From Hymenobacter edaphi (lineage in GTDB: Bacteria > Bacteroidota > Bacteroidia > Cytophagales > Hymenobacteraceae): a stretch of DNA of 64,000 nt. Positions 7,908 through 16,203 of this stretch are shown here, piece by piece. A program made the position numbers and the translations under genes. How positions within the stretch are numbered: the stretch's first letter is position 1; each line of letters starts with the position of its first letter. The stretch covers positions 124,001 to 188,000 of the forward strand of contig NZ_QHKM01000001.1 in NCBI RefSeq assembly GCF_003258365.1, in the 5' to 3' direction. A model generated the notes under the pieces. The model made no database searches. It worked only from the letters and a program-made list of their open reading frames with translations, and was not told the DNA's origin.

Positions 7908-9179
7908 ATGAACTGCCGTCACTGCGGAACCGAGCTGACCCACGTGTTTGCTGACCTCGGCCACTGCCCGCCGTCCAACTCCATGCTGAGCGCCGCGCAG
8001 CTGGAGGAGCCCGAACAACACTACCCGCTGAAAACCTACGTCTGCGACAACTGCTGGCTGGTGCAGATCGGGGAAGTGAAAAAAGCCGTCGAGATTTTCG
8101 GCGAGGAGTATACCTATTTCTCGTCGTACTCGACCTCCTGGCTGGACCACGCCCGCCGCTACGTGGAGATGATGATGGCGCGCTTCGACTACTCGGAAGA
8201 CTCCCTGGTGATGGAAGCCGCCAGCAACGACGGTTACCTGCTGCAGTACTTCCACCAGCGCGGCGTGCCGGTGCTCGGCATCGACCCCACGGCCAACACG
8301 GCGCGCATGGCCGCCGGCCGCGGCGTGCGCACCCTGGTCGACTTCTTCACCACCCGCCTGGCCCGCGAGCTGGTGGCCGACGGGCAGAAGGCCGACCTGC
8401 TGATCTGCAACAACGTGCTGGCCCACGTGCCCGACATGAACGACTTCGTGGGCGGCATGCAGCTGGTGCTCAAGCCCGACGGCGTGGCCACCCTGGAGTT
8501 TCCGCACCTGCTGAACCTGGTCGACGACTGCCAGTTCGATACCATCTACCACGAGCACTTCAGCTACCTCTCGCTGAGCACCGTGGCCCGCGTCTTCGCC
8601 GCCCAGGGCCTCACCGTGTTCGACGTGCAGGAGCTGCCCACCCACGGCGGCTCGCTGCGCGTGTTTGCCCGCCATTCGGCCGACCGTAGCAAGCCCGTGA
8701 CCGATGCCGTGCGCGAGCTGCTGGCCCGCGAGCGGGCCGCCGGCATGCTCACCCTGGAGTACTACCAGGACTTCCAGCCGCGCGTCGAGACGGTGCGGGC
8801 CGAGTTCCTGGAGTTCCTGCTGGAGCAGCGCCGCGCCGGCAAGAAAGTGGTGGGCTACGGCGCCGCCGCCAAGGGCAACACCCTGCTCAACTACTGCGGC
8901 ATTCAGGGCACGGATCTGCTGCCCGTCGTGGTCGATGCCTCGCCCTACAAGCAGGGCAAGTACCTGCCCGGCAGCCACATTCCGGTGCTGTCGCCGGAGG
9001 CTATTCGCGAAGAGAAGCCCGATTTCGTGGTCATTCTGCCCTGGAACATCAGCGCCGAGGTGGCCGACAACCTGAGCTACATCCGCACCTGGGGCGGACA
9101 ATTCGTAACGGCCATTCCGAGCCTGCACATCTTCAGCGAAGCCCATGCAAGCCGCGCCCGCACCGCCCCCGTTTGCTGA
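7908..9179 (+). CDS. Class I SAM-dependent sugar C-methyltransferase, second paralog
   Basis: Close relative of the 4917 gene with the same three domains: zinc cysteines Cys3, Cys6, Cys46 and Cys49, SAM motif VMEAASNDGYLLQYF, NNVLAHVPDMNDFVGG, FPHLLNLVDD, YHEHFSYLSL and VVGYGAAAKGNTLLNYCGI. At 423 residues it lacks the extension of the first copy. Long identical stretches (for example FHQRGVPVLGI and QELPTHGGSLR) point to duplication within the locus. Its 3' end overlaps the next gene by 35 bp. The likely role is methylating a keto-sugar nucleotide, presumably at a different carbon or on a different intermediate. Confidence 0.88.
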   Translation: MNCRHCGTELTHVFADLGHCPPSNSMLSAAQLEEPEQHYPLKTYVCDNCWLVQIGEVKKAVEIFGEEYTYFSSYSTSWLDHARRYVEMMMARFDYSEDSLVMEAASNDGYLLQYFHQRGVPVLGIDPTANTARMAAGRGVRTLVDFFTTRLARELVADGQKADLLICNNVLAHVPDMNDFVGGMQLVLKPDGVATLEFPHLLNLVDDCQFDTIYHEHFSYLSLSTVARVFAAQGLTVFDVQELPTHGGSLRVFARHSADRSKPVTDAVRELLARERAAGMLTLEYYQDFQPRVETVRAEFLEFLLEQRRAGKKVVGYGAAAKGNTLLNYCGIQGTDLLPVVVDASPYKQGKYLPGSHIPVLSPEAIREEKPDFVVILPWNISAEVADNLSYIRTWGGQFVTAIPSLHIFSEAHASRARTAPVC

Positions 9180-10503
9180 GCCGGCGGTGGCCGCGGCTAC
9201 CGCGCCGGACCGGGGCGAAACCCTGCACGCGCTGCTGCGCGAGCTGTACCCCGTGCCGCGCAGCCTCACCGGCGACGGCGTGCGCCAGACGCTGCGCCTG
9301 CTGCAGCAGCGCCTGCTGCCCGGCCTCCGCATCCACGAAGTGCCCAGCGGCACCCCGGTGCTCGACTGGACCGTGCCCGCTGAGTGGCGCATCCGCGACG
9401 CGTACGTGGCCACGCCCGAAGGGGAGCGGGTTGTCGACTGGCACGCGCACAACCTGCACGTGCTCGGCTACAGCCAGCCGGTGCACAGCTGGGTGACGCT
9501 GGACGAGCTGCGCCCGCACCTGTACGCGCTGCCCGCCCAGCCCGACCTGATTCCCTACCGCACCTCGTATTACCACGCGGGCTGGGGCTTCTGCCTCTCG
9601 CAGCGCCAGCTCGACGCCCTCGACGAGCCGCTCTACGAGGTCTGCATCGACACGGAGCTGGACCCGCACGGCAGCCTCACCTACGGCGAGCTGCTGCTGC
9701 CCGGCGACGTGGAGGACGAAGTGCTGATTTCCTGCCACATCTGCCACCCCGCGCTGGCCAACGACAACCTTTCCGGCCTCGTGGTGGCGGCGCACCTGGC
9801 CCAGGCCCTGAGCCAGCGCCCGCACCGGCTGTCGTACCGCTTCGTGTTCAGCCCCGGCACCATCGGGCCGATTACCTGGCTAAGCCGGCAGACGCCCGCC
9901 AGCCTGGCGCGCATCCGGTACGGGCTGGTGGCCACGCTGCTCGGTGGCCCCGGCGCCTTCTGCTACAAGCGCACCCGCCTGGGCCAGGCCGACATCGATC
10001 GGGTAGTGGCCCACGTGCTGCGGCGCGAAGGCTACCCCCACGAGCTGCGCGACTTCGTGCCCTACGGCTACGACGAGCGGCAGTATTGCTCCCCGGGCTT
10101 CGATTTGCCGGTGGGCTGCCTTTCGCGCACCCCGCACGGTGAGTTCCCGGAGTACCACACCTCGGCCGACAACTGCGCGTTTGTGCGGCCCGAGCAGCTG
10201 GACGAGTCGCTGGCGCTGTACGAGCAGGTGGTGCAGGTACTCGAAGGCAACCAGCGCTACCAGAACCAACAGCCGTACGGCGAGCCGCAGCTGGGCCGCC
10301 GCGGCCTCTACGGCGCCGTGAAAGGCCAAGGCAACCCTCGGGAGGCCGAAATGGCCCTGCTCTGGGTGCTCAGCTTCACCGACGGCCAGCACGATTTGCT
10401 GGCCATTGCCGAGCGCAGCGGACTGCCCTTCGCCGTCGTCCGCCGCGCCGCCGACCAGCTGCTCGGCGCCGACCTGCTTGCGCCCCTTCCGGCCGCCGTC
10501 TGA
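9145..10503 (+). CDS. DUF4910 aminopeptidase-like protein
   Basis: Family found in polysaccharide and O-antigen loci, with an M28 aminopeptidase-like fold and a C-terminal winged-helix region; its biochemical role is not established as far as I know. The 452-residue protein shows LYPVPRSLTGDGVRQTL near residue 32, the metal-site-like SCHICHPALANDNLSG near 195, FVFSPGTIGPITWLSR near 233, ERQYCSPGFDLPVG near 310 and EYHTSADN near 336. It overlaps the methyltransferase before it by 35 bp. The His/Cys/Asp/Glu positions suggest a metal site, so an amidase or deacylase step on an amino-sugar is possible. That is only a suggestion. Confidence 0.8.
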   Translation: MQAAPAPPPFAEPAVAAATAPDRGETLHALLRELYPVPRSLTGDGVRQTLRLLQQRLLPGLRIHEVPSGTPVLDWTVPAEWRIRDAYVATPEGERVVDWHAHNLHVLGYSQPVHSWVTLDELRPHLYALPAQPDLIPYRTSYYHAGWGFCLSQRQLDALDEPLYEVCIDTELDPHGSLTYGELLLPGDVEDEVLISCHICHPALANDNLSGLVVAAHLAQALSQRPHRLSYRFVFSPGTIGPITWLSRQTPASLARIRYGLVATLLGGPGAFCYKRTRLGQADIDRVVAHVLRREGYPHELRDFVPYGYDERQYCSPGFDLPVGCLSRTPHGEFPEYHTSADNCAFVRPEQLDESLALYEQVVQVLEGNQRYQNQQPYGEPQLGRRGLYGAVKGQGNPREAEMALLWVLSFTDGQHDLLAIAERSGLPFAVVRRAADQLLGADLLAPLPAAV

Positions 10504-10550
10504 GCCGCCGCTGTCATAATCCTCCACCGCCATTAGCGTCCACCAGCCTT

Positions 10551-11780
10551 ATGGAAACCGAACTGCTTACCACTGCCCCGGCCACCACTGCGGCCACCCA
10601 GCCCTGCCCGGTGTGCGGCTCCGCCGCCGGCGAAGTGTTTTTCGAAACCCACGGCGTGCCCACGCAGTCGGGCATCCTCTGGCCCACCGTCGAGCAGGCC
10701 CGGCACGCGCCGACCACCGACATCCGGCTGGCTTTCTGCCCGCACTGCCACTACATCCACAACGAGGCCTACGAGGCCAGCAAAATCACCCACACCCGCA
10801 ACGACTTCTCCCTGGAGTTTTCGCCCTCGTTCCGGGCCTTCACGCTGGGGCTGGCCACCGACCTGGTGGAGCGCTACAACCTGCGCCACGGCCGCATCGT
10901 GGACATCGGCTGCGGCGACGGGGACTTCCTGCGTACGCTCTGCCGGTTGGGCGGCAATACCGGCCTGGGCATCGACCCGGGCTACGCCTCGCCGTTCGGC
11001 CTGCCCGCGGGGTCCAACGAGGCGCTGGGCGTCACGTTTGTGAAGGACTACTTCGGGCCGGCCACCGCGCACGTGCTCGAAGGGGCTACCTTCATCAGCT
11101 GCCGCCACATGCTCAATGTGCTGGCCGGCCACGTCACGCAGTTTGTGCGCGACCTGCGGGCCGCCATTCCGGCCGGCACCGCGCCCATCGTGTACGTGGA
11201 AGTGCCCAACGCGCTCTACGACATCGGCCAGCAGGTGGTGTGGAACATCGTCAACGAGCACGCGTCCTGGTTTACGCCCGCCTCGCTCGCGTACCTGTTC
11301 CGCAGCGCCGGCTTCGAGGTGCTCGATGTGCAGCCTTGCTGGCACGGCGAGTACCTGGGCCTGACGGCCCGCCCCGCCGCCGTGCCCGCCCCGGCCACCC
11401 TCGCGCCCACCGACGACCCGGCCACGCCCGCCGCCGTGCGCGCCTTCGGCCGCTCGGCCCGCGCCGTGATGGAGCAGTGGCAGGACCGCGTGGACGAACT
11501 GCGCCGCAGCGGCCAGCGCGTCATCGGCTGGGGCGCCGGCTCGCGCGCCATCACCTTCCTGAACACCTTCGACCTGGCCGATACCGTGCCGGCCGTGGTC
11601 GACATCTACCCGCGCCGGCAGGGCCAGTTTCTGCCCCTCACGGCGCACCCGGTCATTGCGCCGGAGCAGCTGCTGGACTACCAGCCCGACCTGCTGCTGA
11701 TAACCAACCCGACGTACGCCGCCGAAATTATGGCCCAGGCCCGGCAGCTCGGCTTTACCGGGGACAGCCTCGTGCTCTGA
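10551..11780 (+). CDS. Class I SAM-dependent methyltransferase, third paralog
   Basis: Third member of the Cys-cluster sugar methyltransferase family, more distant from the other two. Zinc cysteines are Cys19, Cys22, Cys63 and Cys66 (CPVC...CPHC). The SAM motif is IVDIGCGDGDFLRTL near residue 114, with ISCRHMLNVL, VYVEVPNALYD and C-terminal VIGWGAGSRAITFLNTF. The 409-residue length is normal. Unlike the two paralogs upstream it has the classic GCGDG loop rather than ASNDG. Two TCCACC motifs lie just before the start. The substrate is unknown; by position it belongs to the same modification module. Confidence 0.83.
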   Translation: METELLTTAPATTAATQPCPVCGSAAGEVFFETHGVPTQSGILWPTVEQARHAPTTDIRLAFCPHCHYIHNEAYEASKITHTRNDFSLEFSPSFRAFTLGLATDLVERYNLRHGRIVDIGCGDGDFLRTLCRLGGNTGLGIDPGYASPFGLPAGSNEALGVTFVKDYFGPATAHVLEGATFISCRHMLNVLAGHVTQFVRDLRAAIPAGTAPIVYVEVPNALYDIGQQVVWNIVNEHASWFTPASLAYLFRSAGFEVLDVQPCWHGEYLGLTARPAAVPAPATLAPTDDPATPAAVRAFGRSARAVMEQWQDRVDELRRSGQRVIGWGAGSRAITFLNTFDLADTVPAVVDIYPRRQGQFLPLTAHPVIAPEQLLDYQPDLLLITNPTYAAEIMAQARQLGFTGDSLVL

Positions 11781-11862
11781 GGCGCCCGCCACTTCGCCGG
11801 CGCCCGGGCTGCCGCCCGCACCGGCTCGTCGCCGTCCCGAACTCTCCACCTTGTTTCCGCCG

Positions 11863-13242
11863 ATGATGCTTACCGCCTCCGCTTCGCCCCCCGTCTGCCC
11901 GCCCGTAGCGGCCCCCGATCAGCTGCTGCCCCGCCGCTTGCCGGCTTCGCAGGCGCTGCAGTCCCGCTTTCACGCCGCCATTCCGGGCGGCAGCCACACC
12001 TACGCCAAGGGCGACGACCAGTTTCCCGAGGGCCTGGCGCCGTACCTGGTGCGCGGCCGCGGCTGCCGCGTGTGGGATGCCGACGGCCACGCTTTCGTGG
12101 AATACGGCATGGGGCTGCGCGCCGTCACGCTGGGCCACGCCTTTGCCCCGGTGGTGCGAGCCGCCCAGCGCGAAATCAGCCGGGGCACCACCAACGTGGG
12201 CCGGCCCACCGTGCTGGAGCTGCGCGCGGCCGAGGACTTTCTGGCCACCACCGGCGCCGGCGACATGGTGAAATTCGCCAAAAACGGCTCCGACGTGACG
12301 TCGGCCGCCGTGAAGCTGGCCCGCGCCGCCACCGGGCGCGACCTGGTGGCCCTGTGCCAGGACCACCCCTTCTTCTCCTGCGACGACTGGTTTATCGGTA
12401 CCACCGCGGTGCGGGCGGGCATTCCGGCGGCCGTGCGCGAGCTGACGCTGACCTTTCGCTACAACGACCTGGCCTCGGTGGAGCAGCTGTTTCGGGCGCA
12501 TCCGGGCCAGGTGGCCTGCCTGATCCTCGAAGTGGAAAAGGACGTGCCCCCGGCCCCCGGTTTCCTGCCCGGGCTGCGCCGCCTCTGCGACGAGCACGGC
12601 GCCGTGCTCATCTTCGATGAAATCATCACCGGGCTGCGCTGGCACGTGGGCGGGGCCCAGGCCGTGCACGGCGTGCGCCCCGACCTGAGCACCTGGGCCA
12701 AGGGCCTGGGCAACGGCTTCAGCGTGGCCGCCCTCACCGGCCGGCGCGAGCTGATGGCGCTGGGCGGCCTGCACCACAACCAGGACCGCGTGTTCCTGCT
12801 CTCAACCACCTACGGCGCCGAAAGCCACGCGCTGGCCGCCATGCGCGAAGTGCTGGCCACCTACCGCCGCGAGCCGGTCATCGAGCACCTGCGCGAGGCC
12901 GGGAGCTACCTGCGCCGCCTGCTGGAGCAGTCCATTGCCGCGCACGGCCTGGCCGACTACTTCCGCCTGCAGGGGCCGCCGCAGTGCCTGGTGTACGCCA
13001 CCCGCGACGCGGCCGGGCTGCCTTCGCAGGGCTTCCGCACGCTGTTTTTGCAGGAAACGCTGCGCCGCGGCCTGCTGCTGCCCTCGCTCATCGTGAGCTA
13101 TGCCCACCAGCCCGCCGATATTGAACTCACCGCCGAACGAATCCACGAGGCCCTGGCCGTGTACCGCCGCGCCCTCAACGAGGGCCTCGACCAATACCTG
13201 CACGGCCGCGCCGTGCAACCCGTGTACCGAGTGCGAAACTGA
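11863..13242 (+). CDS. Class III aminotransferase, glutamate-1-semialdehyde aminomutase-like
   Basis: PLP enzyme of about 459 residues. Relatives in polysaccharide loci aminate or transaminate sugar-linked carbonyls rather than make haem precursors. Motifs: AIPGGSHTYAKGDDQ, FVEYGMGLRAVTLGH, FAKNGSDVTSAAVKLAR, HGAVLIFDEIITGLRW (PLP-binding Asp) and the Schiff-base lysine in STWAKGLGNGFSVAA, about Lys280. HemL instead has a longer TTLGKIIGGG motif, so I do not call it hemL. The start is ATG 11863 (another ATG follows at 11866); TTG at 11851 is also open. It is the last gene of the + arm, followed by a terminator-like hairpin. Confidence 0.83.
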   Translation: MMLTASASPPVCPPVAAPDQLLPRRLPASQALQSRFHAAIPGGSHTYAKGDDQFPEGLAPYLVRGRGCRVWDADGHAFVEYGMGLRAVTLGHAFAPVVRAAQREISRGTTNVGRPTVLELRAAEDFLATTGAGDMVKFAKNGSDVTSAAVKLARAATGRDLVALCQDHPFFSCDDWFIGTTAVRAGIPAAVRELTLTFRYNDLASVEQLFRAHPGQVACLILEVEKDVPPAPGFLPGLRRLCDEHGAVLIFDEIITGLRWHVGGAQAVHGVRPDLSTWAKGLGNGFSVAALTGRRELMALGGLHHNQDRVFLLSTTYGAESHALAAMREVLATYRREPVIEHLREAGSYLRRLLEQSIAAHGLADYFRLQGPPQCLVYATRDAAGLPSQGFRTLFLQETLRRGLLLPSLIVSYAHQPADIELTAERIHEALAVYRRALNEGLDQYLHGRAVQPVYRVRN

Positions 13243-13273
13243 AAGGTGGAGCAGTTTCGATGCTTAGGTGCCG

Positions 13274-13303
13274 CGCCGTCGGTCTCGCAAGAGGCCGGCG
13301 GCG
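13274..13303 (+). terminator. Hairpin after the + strand arm
   Basis: A 13-bp stem (13274-13286 with 13291-13303, two G-U pairs) with a GCAA tetraloop, followed by TTGTTATT. It lies 31 bp past the aminotransferase stop and is a likely intrinsic terminator of the + arm. Confidence 0.65.
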
Positions 13304-13544
13304 TTGTTATTCAGGGGGCCGCCGGCGCCGTGTCCATCGGCTGCCGGCAGCCGCCGCACCGTCCTGTCGGGGCCCGGCAAGGGCGGTCTGGCGGCAGCGT
13401 TAGCCTGCAGTGGCCGCCCAGGCCGCGCCCGGTGGTGAAGCCGGATGTGGGGCGGCACAATGCTCTGCGAGGCGGTAGGTTACGCGCTGATTGGGTGCCT
13501 GGTGCTGGGCGCGCCCGCGGCGCCCGGGCCCGCGCCAACGCCAA

Positions 13545-13576
13545 AAGCGCCGCTTCCCCGGCGGAAAGCGGCGCTT
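13545..13576 (-). terminator. Terminator of the minus-strand arm
   Basis: An 11-bp perfect stem (13545-13555 with 13566-13576). Read on the minus strand, the stem runs into four T residues. It lies about 20 bp past the UDP-glucose dehydrogenase stop. Confidence 0.7.
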
Positions 13577-13595
13577 GAAAGTCGGCGGGCGGGGC

Positions 13596-14885
13596 TCAGC
13601 GCCCCGCGGGCACCGGCACGCTGTGCGCCTGGGGCTCCGCGAGGGCGTAGCGGAAGTCAAACAGCGGCTTGCTGGCCAGCAGCTCGCGCTGCTGCCGGAA
13701 CTCGGGCCAGCTGGTGAGCAGCACCAGCGCGTCGGACTGCTCCACCAACTCAGGCAGGGAGCTGGCGTAGGCAATGGGCAGCTGGGTTTCGCGGGCAAAG
13801 GCCTCGTTGGCCATCGGGTCGTAGGCCATGATGCGGGTGTAGCCGCGGGCGCGCAGCTTCTCGATGATGGCCCGGCTCGGGCTCAGGCGCACGTCGTCGG
13901 AGCCGCTTTTGAAGGAGAGGCCCAGGATGCCCAGGTGCTGGTGCGGCCCGAGCCGGGCGGCAATCTGCGCCACCACGAAGTCCTTGATGTCCTCGTTGAT
14001 CTGCAGGTTGGCCGGCAGCATGCGGGGCTGGTAGCCGTGGGTCTGGGCAATGCTGTTGAGCGCGGCCGTGTCCTTGGGCAGGCAGTAGCCGCCGTAGCCG
14101 CAGCCCGGAAATACGTAGCTGGCCATGGCCGCCGGCGCGCCCGACCAGCGCCGGTCCTGGTGCAGCAGCTGGAAAGCGGCCGGCACGTCGATGCCGCCGA
14201 TGTGGTGCGCAATCATGGCCATTTCGTTGGCGAAGCTCACCAGCGTCGAGAGCAGCGTGTTGGAGAGGTACTTCACGAACTCGGCCGTGCTGAAATCCAC
14301 GAAGTGCACCGGCGCATTGAAGGGCAGGTACAGTTCCGTGAGCACCTCCTTGGCCGCCTCGTCCTGCACGCCCACTACCACCCGGTCGGGGTGCATGAAG
14401 TCGTTCCAGGCGTGGCCCTCGCGCAGAAACTCCGGGTTCGAGGCCAGGCCCAGCTGCTTGCCGTACTGCTGGCACAGCTCGGCCACGTAGGGCTGCACCG
14501 CGCGCACCACCGTGGAGGGCGGCACCGTCGACTTCACCACCAGCACCCGGTAGTCGGCGTCGCTGGCGGCGAAAACCTGGCGCACCGCGTCGAGCAGGTA
14601 GGTGAGGTTGGCCTGGCCGTCGGGCAGGCCCGGCGTGCCCACGCAGATGATGACGGCGCGGCTGTCGTTGACGGCGTCGGCCAGCGACGCGTCCACCACA
14701 AAGTTGTGGCCCAGCTCCTCGCGCAGCGCCTCCTCCAGGTGCGGCTCGTAGAAGGGCACCGCGTAGCGGCGGATGCTCTCCACCCGCGCCGCGTCCACGT
14801 CGATGCCGTAAACCTTGAAGCCTTTCTTGCTGAAGCCCAGGGCGGTGGTCAGCCCCACGAAGCCCAATCCGAGTACGGTAATCAT
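13596..14885 (-). CDS. UDP-glucose/GDP-mannose dehydrogenase family protein, probable UDP-glucose 6-dehydrogenase
   Basis: Oxidises UDP-glucose to UDP-glucuronate with two NAD+. The 429-residue protein has the NAD-binding start ITVLGLGFVGLTTALGFSK, KSTVPPSTV, SNPEFLREGHAWNDF, HPDRVVVG, KYLSNTLL and the catalytic cysteine in GCGYGGYCLPKD (about Cys268). The ATG overlaps the stop of the upstream gene (ATGA at 14882-14885), coupling it to a UDP-glucuronate decarboxylase-like enzyme; together they would run UDP-Glc to UDP-GlcA to UDP-Xyl. Other nucleotide-sugar dehydrogenases share these motifs, so the exact substrate is inferred from that neighbour. Confidence 0.87.
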   Translation of the reverse strand: MITVLGLGFVGLTTALGFSKKGFKVYGIDVDAARVESIRRYAVPFYEPHLEEALREELGHNFVVDASLADAVNDSRAVIICVGTPGLPDGQANLTYLLDAVRQVFAASDADYRVLVVKSTVPPSTVVRAVQPYVAELCQQYGKQLGLASNPEFLREGHAWNDFMHPDRVVVGVQDEAAKEVLTELYLPFNAPVHFVDFSTAEFVKYLSNTLLSTLVSFANEMAMIAHHIGGIDVPAAFQLLHQDRRWSGAPAAMASYVFPGCGYGGYCLPKDTAALNSIAQTHGYQPRMLPANLQINEDIKDFVVAQIAARLGPHQHLGILGLSFKSGSDDVRLSPSRAIIEKLRARGYTRIMAYDPMANEAFARETQLPIAYASSLPELVEQSDALVLLTSWPEFRQQRELLASKPLFDFRYALAEPQAHSVPVPAGR

Positions 14886-16000
14886 GAGACGCTGCGGGTA
14901 AGGGAGTGGTGGAGAAACTGCAGGTAGCGGCGGATGCCCGCGGCCACGTCGACGGCGGGCCGGTACCCGAGCACCGCGCGGGCCTTGGCCAGGTCGGGGC
15001 AGCGCCGGTTGGGGTTGTCCGTCAGGTATTCCCGGTCCGCTGAGGTCTGGAACGTGATGCGGCCCGGGTAACCGAAAATGTCGCGCCCGGCGGCCGTAAA
15101 CAGCTCCGCGAACTGCCGCACCGACAGCTCGGGCTGGTCCTGGCCGATGTTGAACACGTCGAACCGGCCGTGCAGCAGCACCTTCAGGTAGCCGCTGATG
15201 GCGTCGGAGATGTAGCAGAACGTGCGCGTGGGCGAGCCGTCGGAGAGGATTTCCAGGTCGCGGCCTTCCACTACGGCCTGGGCAAAGTCGGCCGGCAGGC
15301 GCCGGTCGCCGAGGCTCATGCCCGGCCCGTAGTTGTTGAAGGGCCGCGCAATGGCTACGGGCATGCCGTACTTCTGCGCAAACAGGTAGCACAGCGTTTC
15401 GCCGAAGCGCTTGGCCTCGTCGTAGCAGGCCCTGGGGCCGATGCTGGCCACGTTGCCGCGGTAGTCCTCGGGCGTGGGAATGAACTCGGGCTGCGGGTCG
15501 CCGTAAATCTCGCTGCTCGAGAAGAACAGAAACCCGCGCAGGGGCCGCTCGGCGTAATAATCGAGCAGGCGGCGCAGCCCGGTCACGTTCGCATCCACGG
15601 TTTCGAGCGGGTAGATGCGGTAGAAGGTGGGCGAGGCAATGGAGGCCAGGTGAATGACGAGGTCGGCCTCGGCCGCGCCGGGCACGGCGGCCACGTCGTC
15701 GGTGATGACGTTGAACTCGTGCAGCTCCAGCAGCTCGGGGTGGCGGGCCGTCAGCTCCTGCAGCCAGTCCTTGGTGCCGGTCAGGAAATTTTCCAGGGCC
15801 ACCACCCGCCGCAGGCCCAGCTCGGGGGCGTACTCGGCGAAGAAGTGCATGAAAAAATACCCCAGAAACCCCCCGCAGCCGGTGATGAGCACGGTGGCGT
15901 CCTGAAATTTAGCCCGCTCGGCGGCGGTGAGCGTGGCGTATACCGCCGCCAGGTCTTCGCGGAGGATGCGGTTATCGGTTGTGGTGGCTACGGCTTCCAT
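14882..16000 (-). CDS. NAD-dependent epimerase/dehydratase, UDP-glucuronate decarboxylase-like
   Basis: Extended SDR of 372 residues. Motifs: VLITGCGGFLGYFFMHFF near residue 40, LIHLASIASP, FFSSSEIYGDP, RACYDEAKRFGETL (catalytic YxxxK) and ARPFNNYGPGM, then FCYISDAISGYL. The CYDEAKR and PFNNYGP blocks resemble UDP-xylose synthases. About 35 extra residues precede the Rossmann fold. I start at ATG 16000: the next upstream ATG (16015) lies inside a dispersed repeat arm (16007-16032) and would add only repeat-encoded residues. Its 3' end overlaps the dehydrogenase by 4 bp. Confidence 0.83.
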   Translation of the reverse strand: MEAVATTTDNRILREDLAAVYATLTAAERAKFQDATVLITGCGGFLGYFFMHFFAEYAPELGLRRVVALENFLTGTKDWLQELTARHPELLELHEFNVITDDVAAVPGAAEADLVIHLASIASPTFYRIYPLETVDANVTGLRRLLDYYAERPLRGFLFFSSSEIYGDPQPEFIPTPEDYRGNVASIGPRACYDEAKRFGETLCYLFAQKYGMPVAIARPFNNYGPGMSLGDRRLPADFAQAVVEGRDLEILSDGSPTRTFCYISDAISGYLKVLLHGRFDVFNIGQDQPELSVRQFAELFTAAGRDIFGYPGRITFQTSADREYLTDNPNRRCPDLAKARAVLGYRPAVDVAAGIRRYLQFLHHSLTRSVS

Positions 16001-16006
16001 TGGAAG

Positions 16007-16203
16007 GGGCCTCACCCCCCGGCCCCCTCTCCAAGGGGAGAGGGGGAGCCGCGGCGGCGCGGACGTTACTGGTGGAGAAGAGAATTGATAGAACAGGCGG
16101 GGCCGCGCAGCGCGAGCGGAGCGGCCCCGCGTCGTCAGAACGATGCCGTTGCTGACGGCCGGCTCCCCCTCTCTTTTGGAGAGGGGGCCGGGGGGTGAGG
16201 CCC
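16007..16203. repeat. 197-bp element bounded by 26-bp perfect inverted repeats
   Basis: 16007-16032 and 16178-16203 are exact reverse complements (26 nt, CT-rich, ending in CCCCCTCTCC). Just inside is a second complementary pair (about 16037-16050 with 16160-16175) containing GAGAGGGGGAGCC. The centre holds an AT-richer stretch and a small GC-rich hairpin near 16099-16132. One end touches the stop codon of the oxidoreductase gene and the other lies next to the start of the decarboxylase-like gene. No ORF or transposase is inside; it looks like a miniature repeat of REP/MITE type. Confidence 0.75.

Larger units (their letters stand above)
13243..13595. other. Convergent gap between the two arms
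   Basis: 353 bp between the aminotransferase stop (+) and the UDP-glucose dehydrogenase stop (-). It contains one terminator-like hairpin for each direction (13274-13303 and 13545-13576) separated by GC-rich sequence. I see no convincing gene in it. Confidence 0.7.

Noticed and set aside
11863-13242. hemL (haem biosynthesis)
   Set aside because: The active-site lysine block differs from HemL and the locus is for sugar modification; class III aminotransferase is safer.
16007-16203. Insertion sequence
   Set aside because: The inverted repeats would fit, but no transposase frame or visible target-site duplication is present; recorded as a repeat only.
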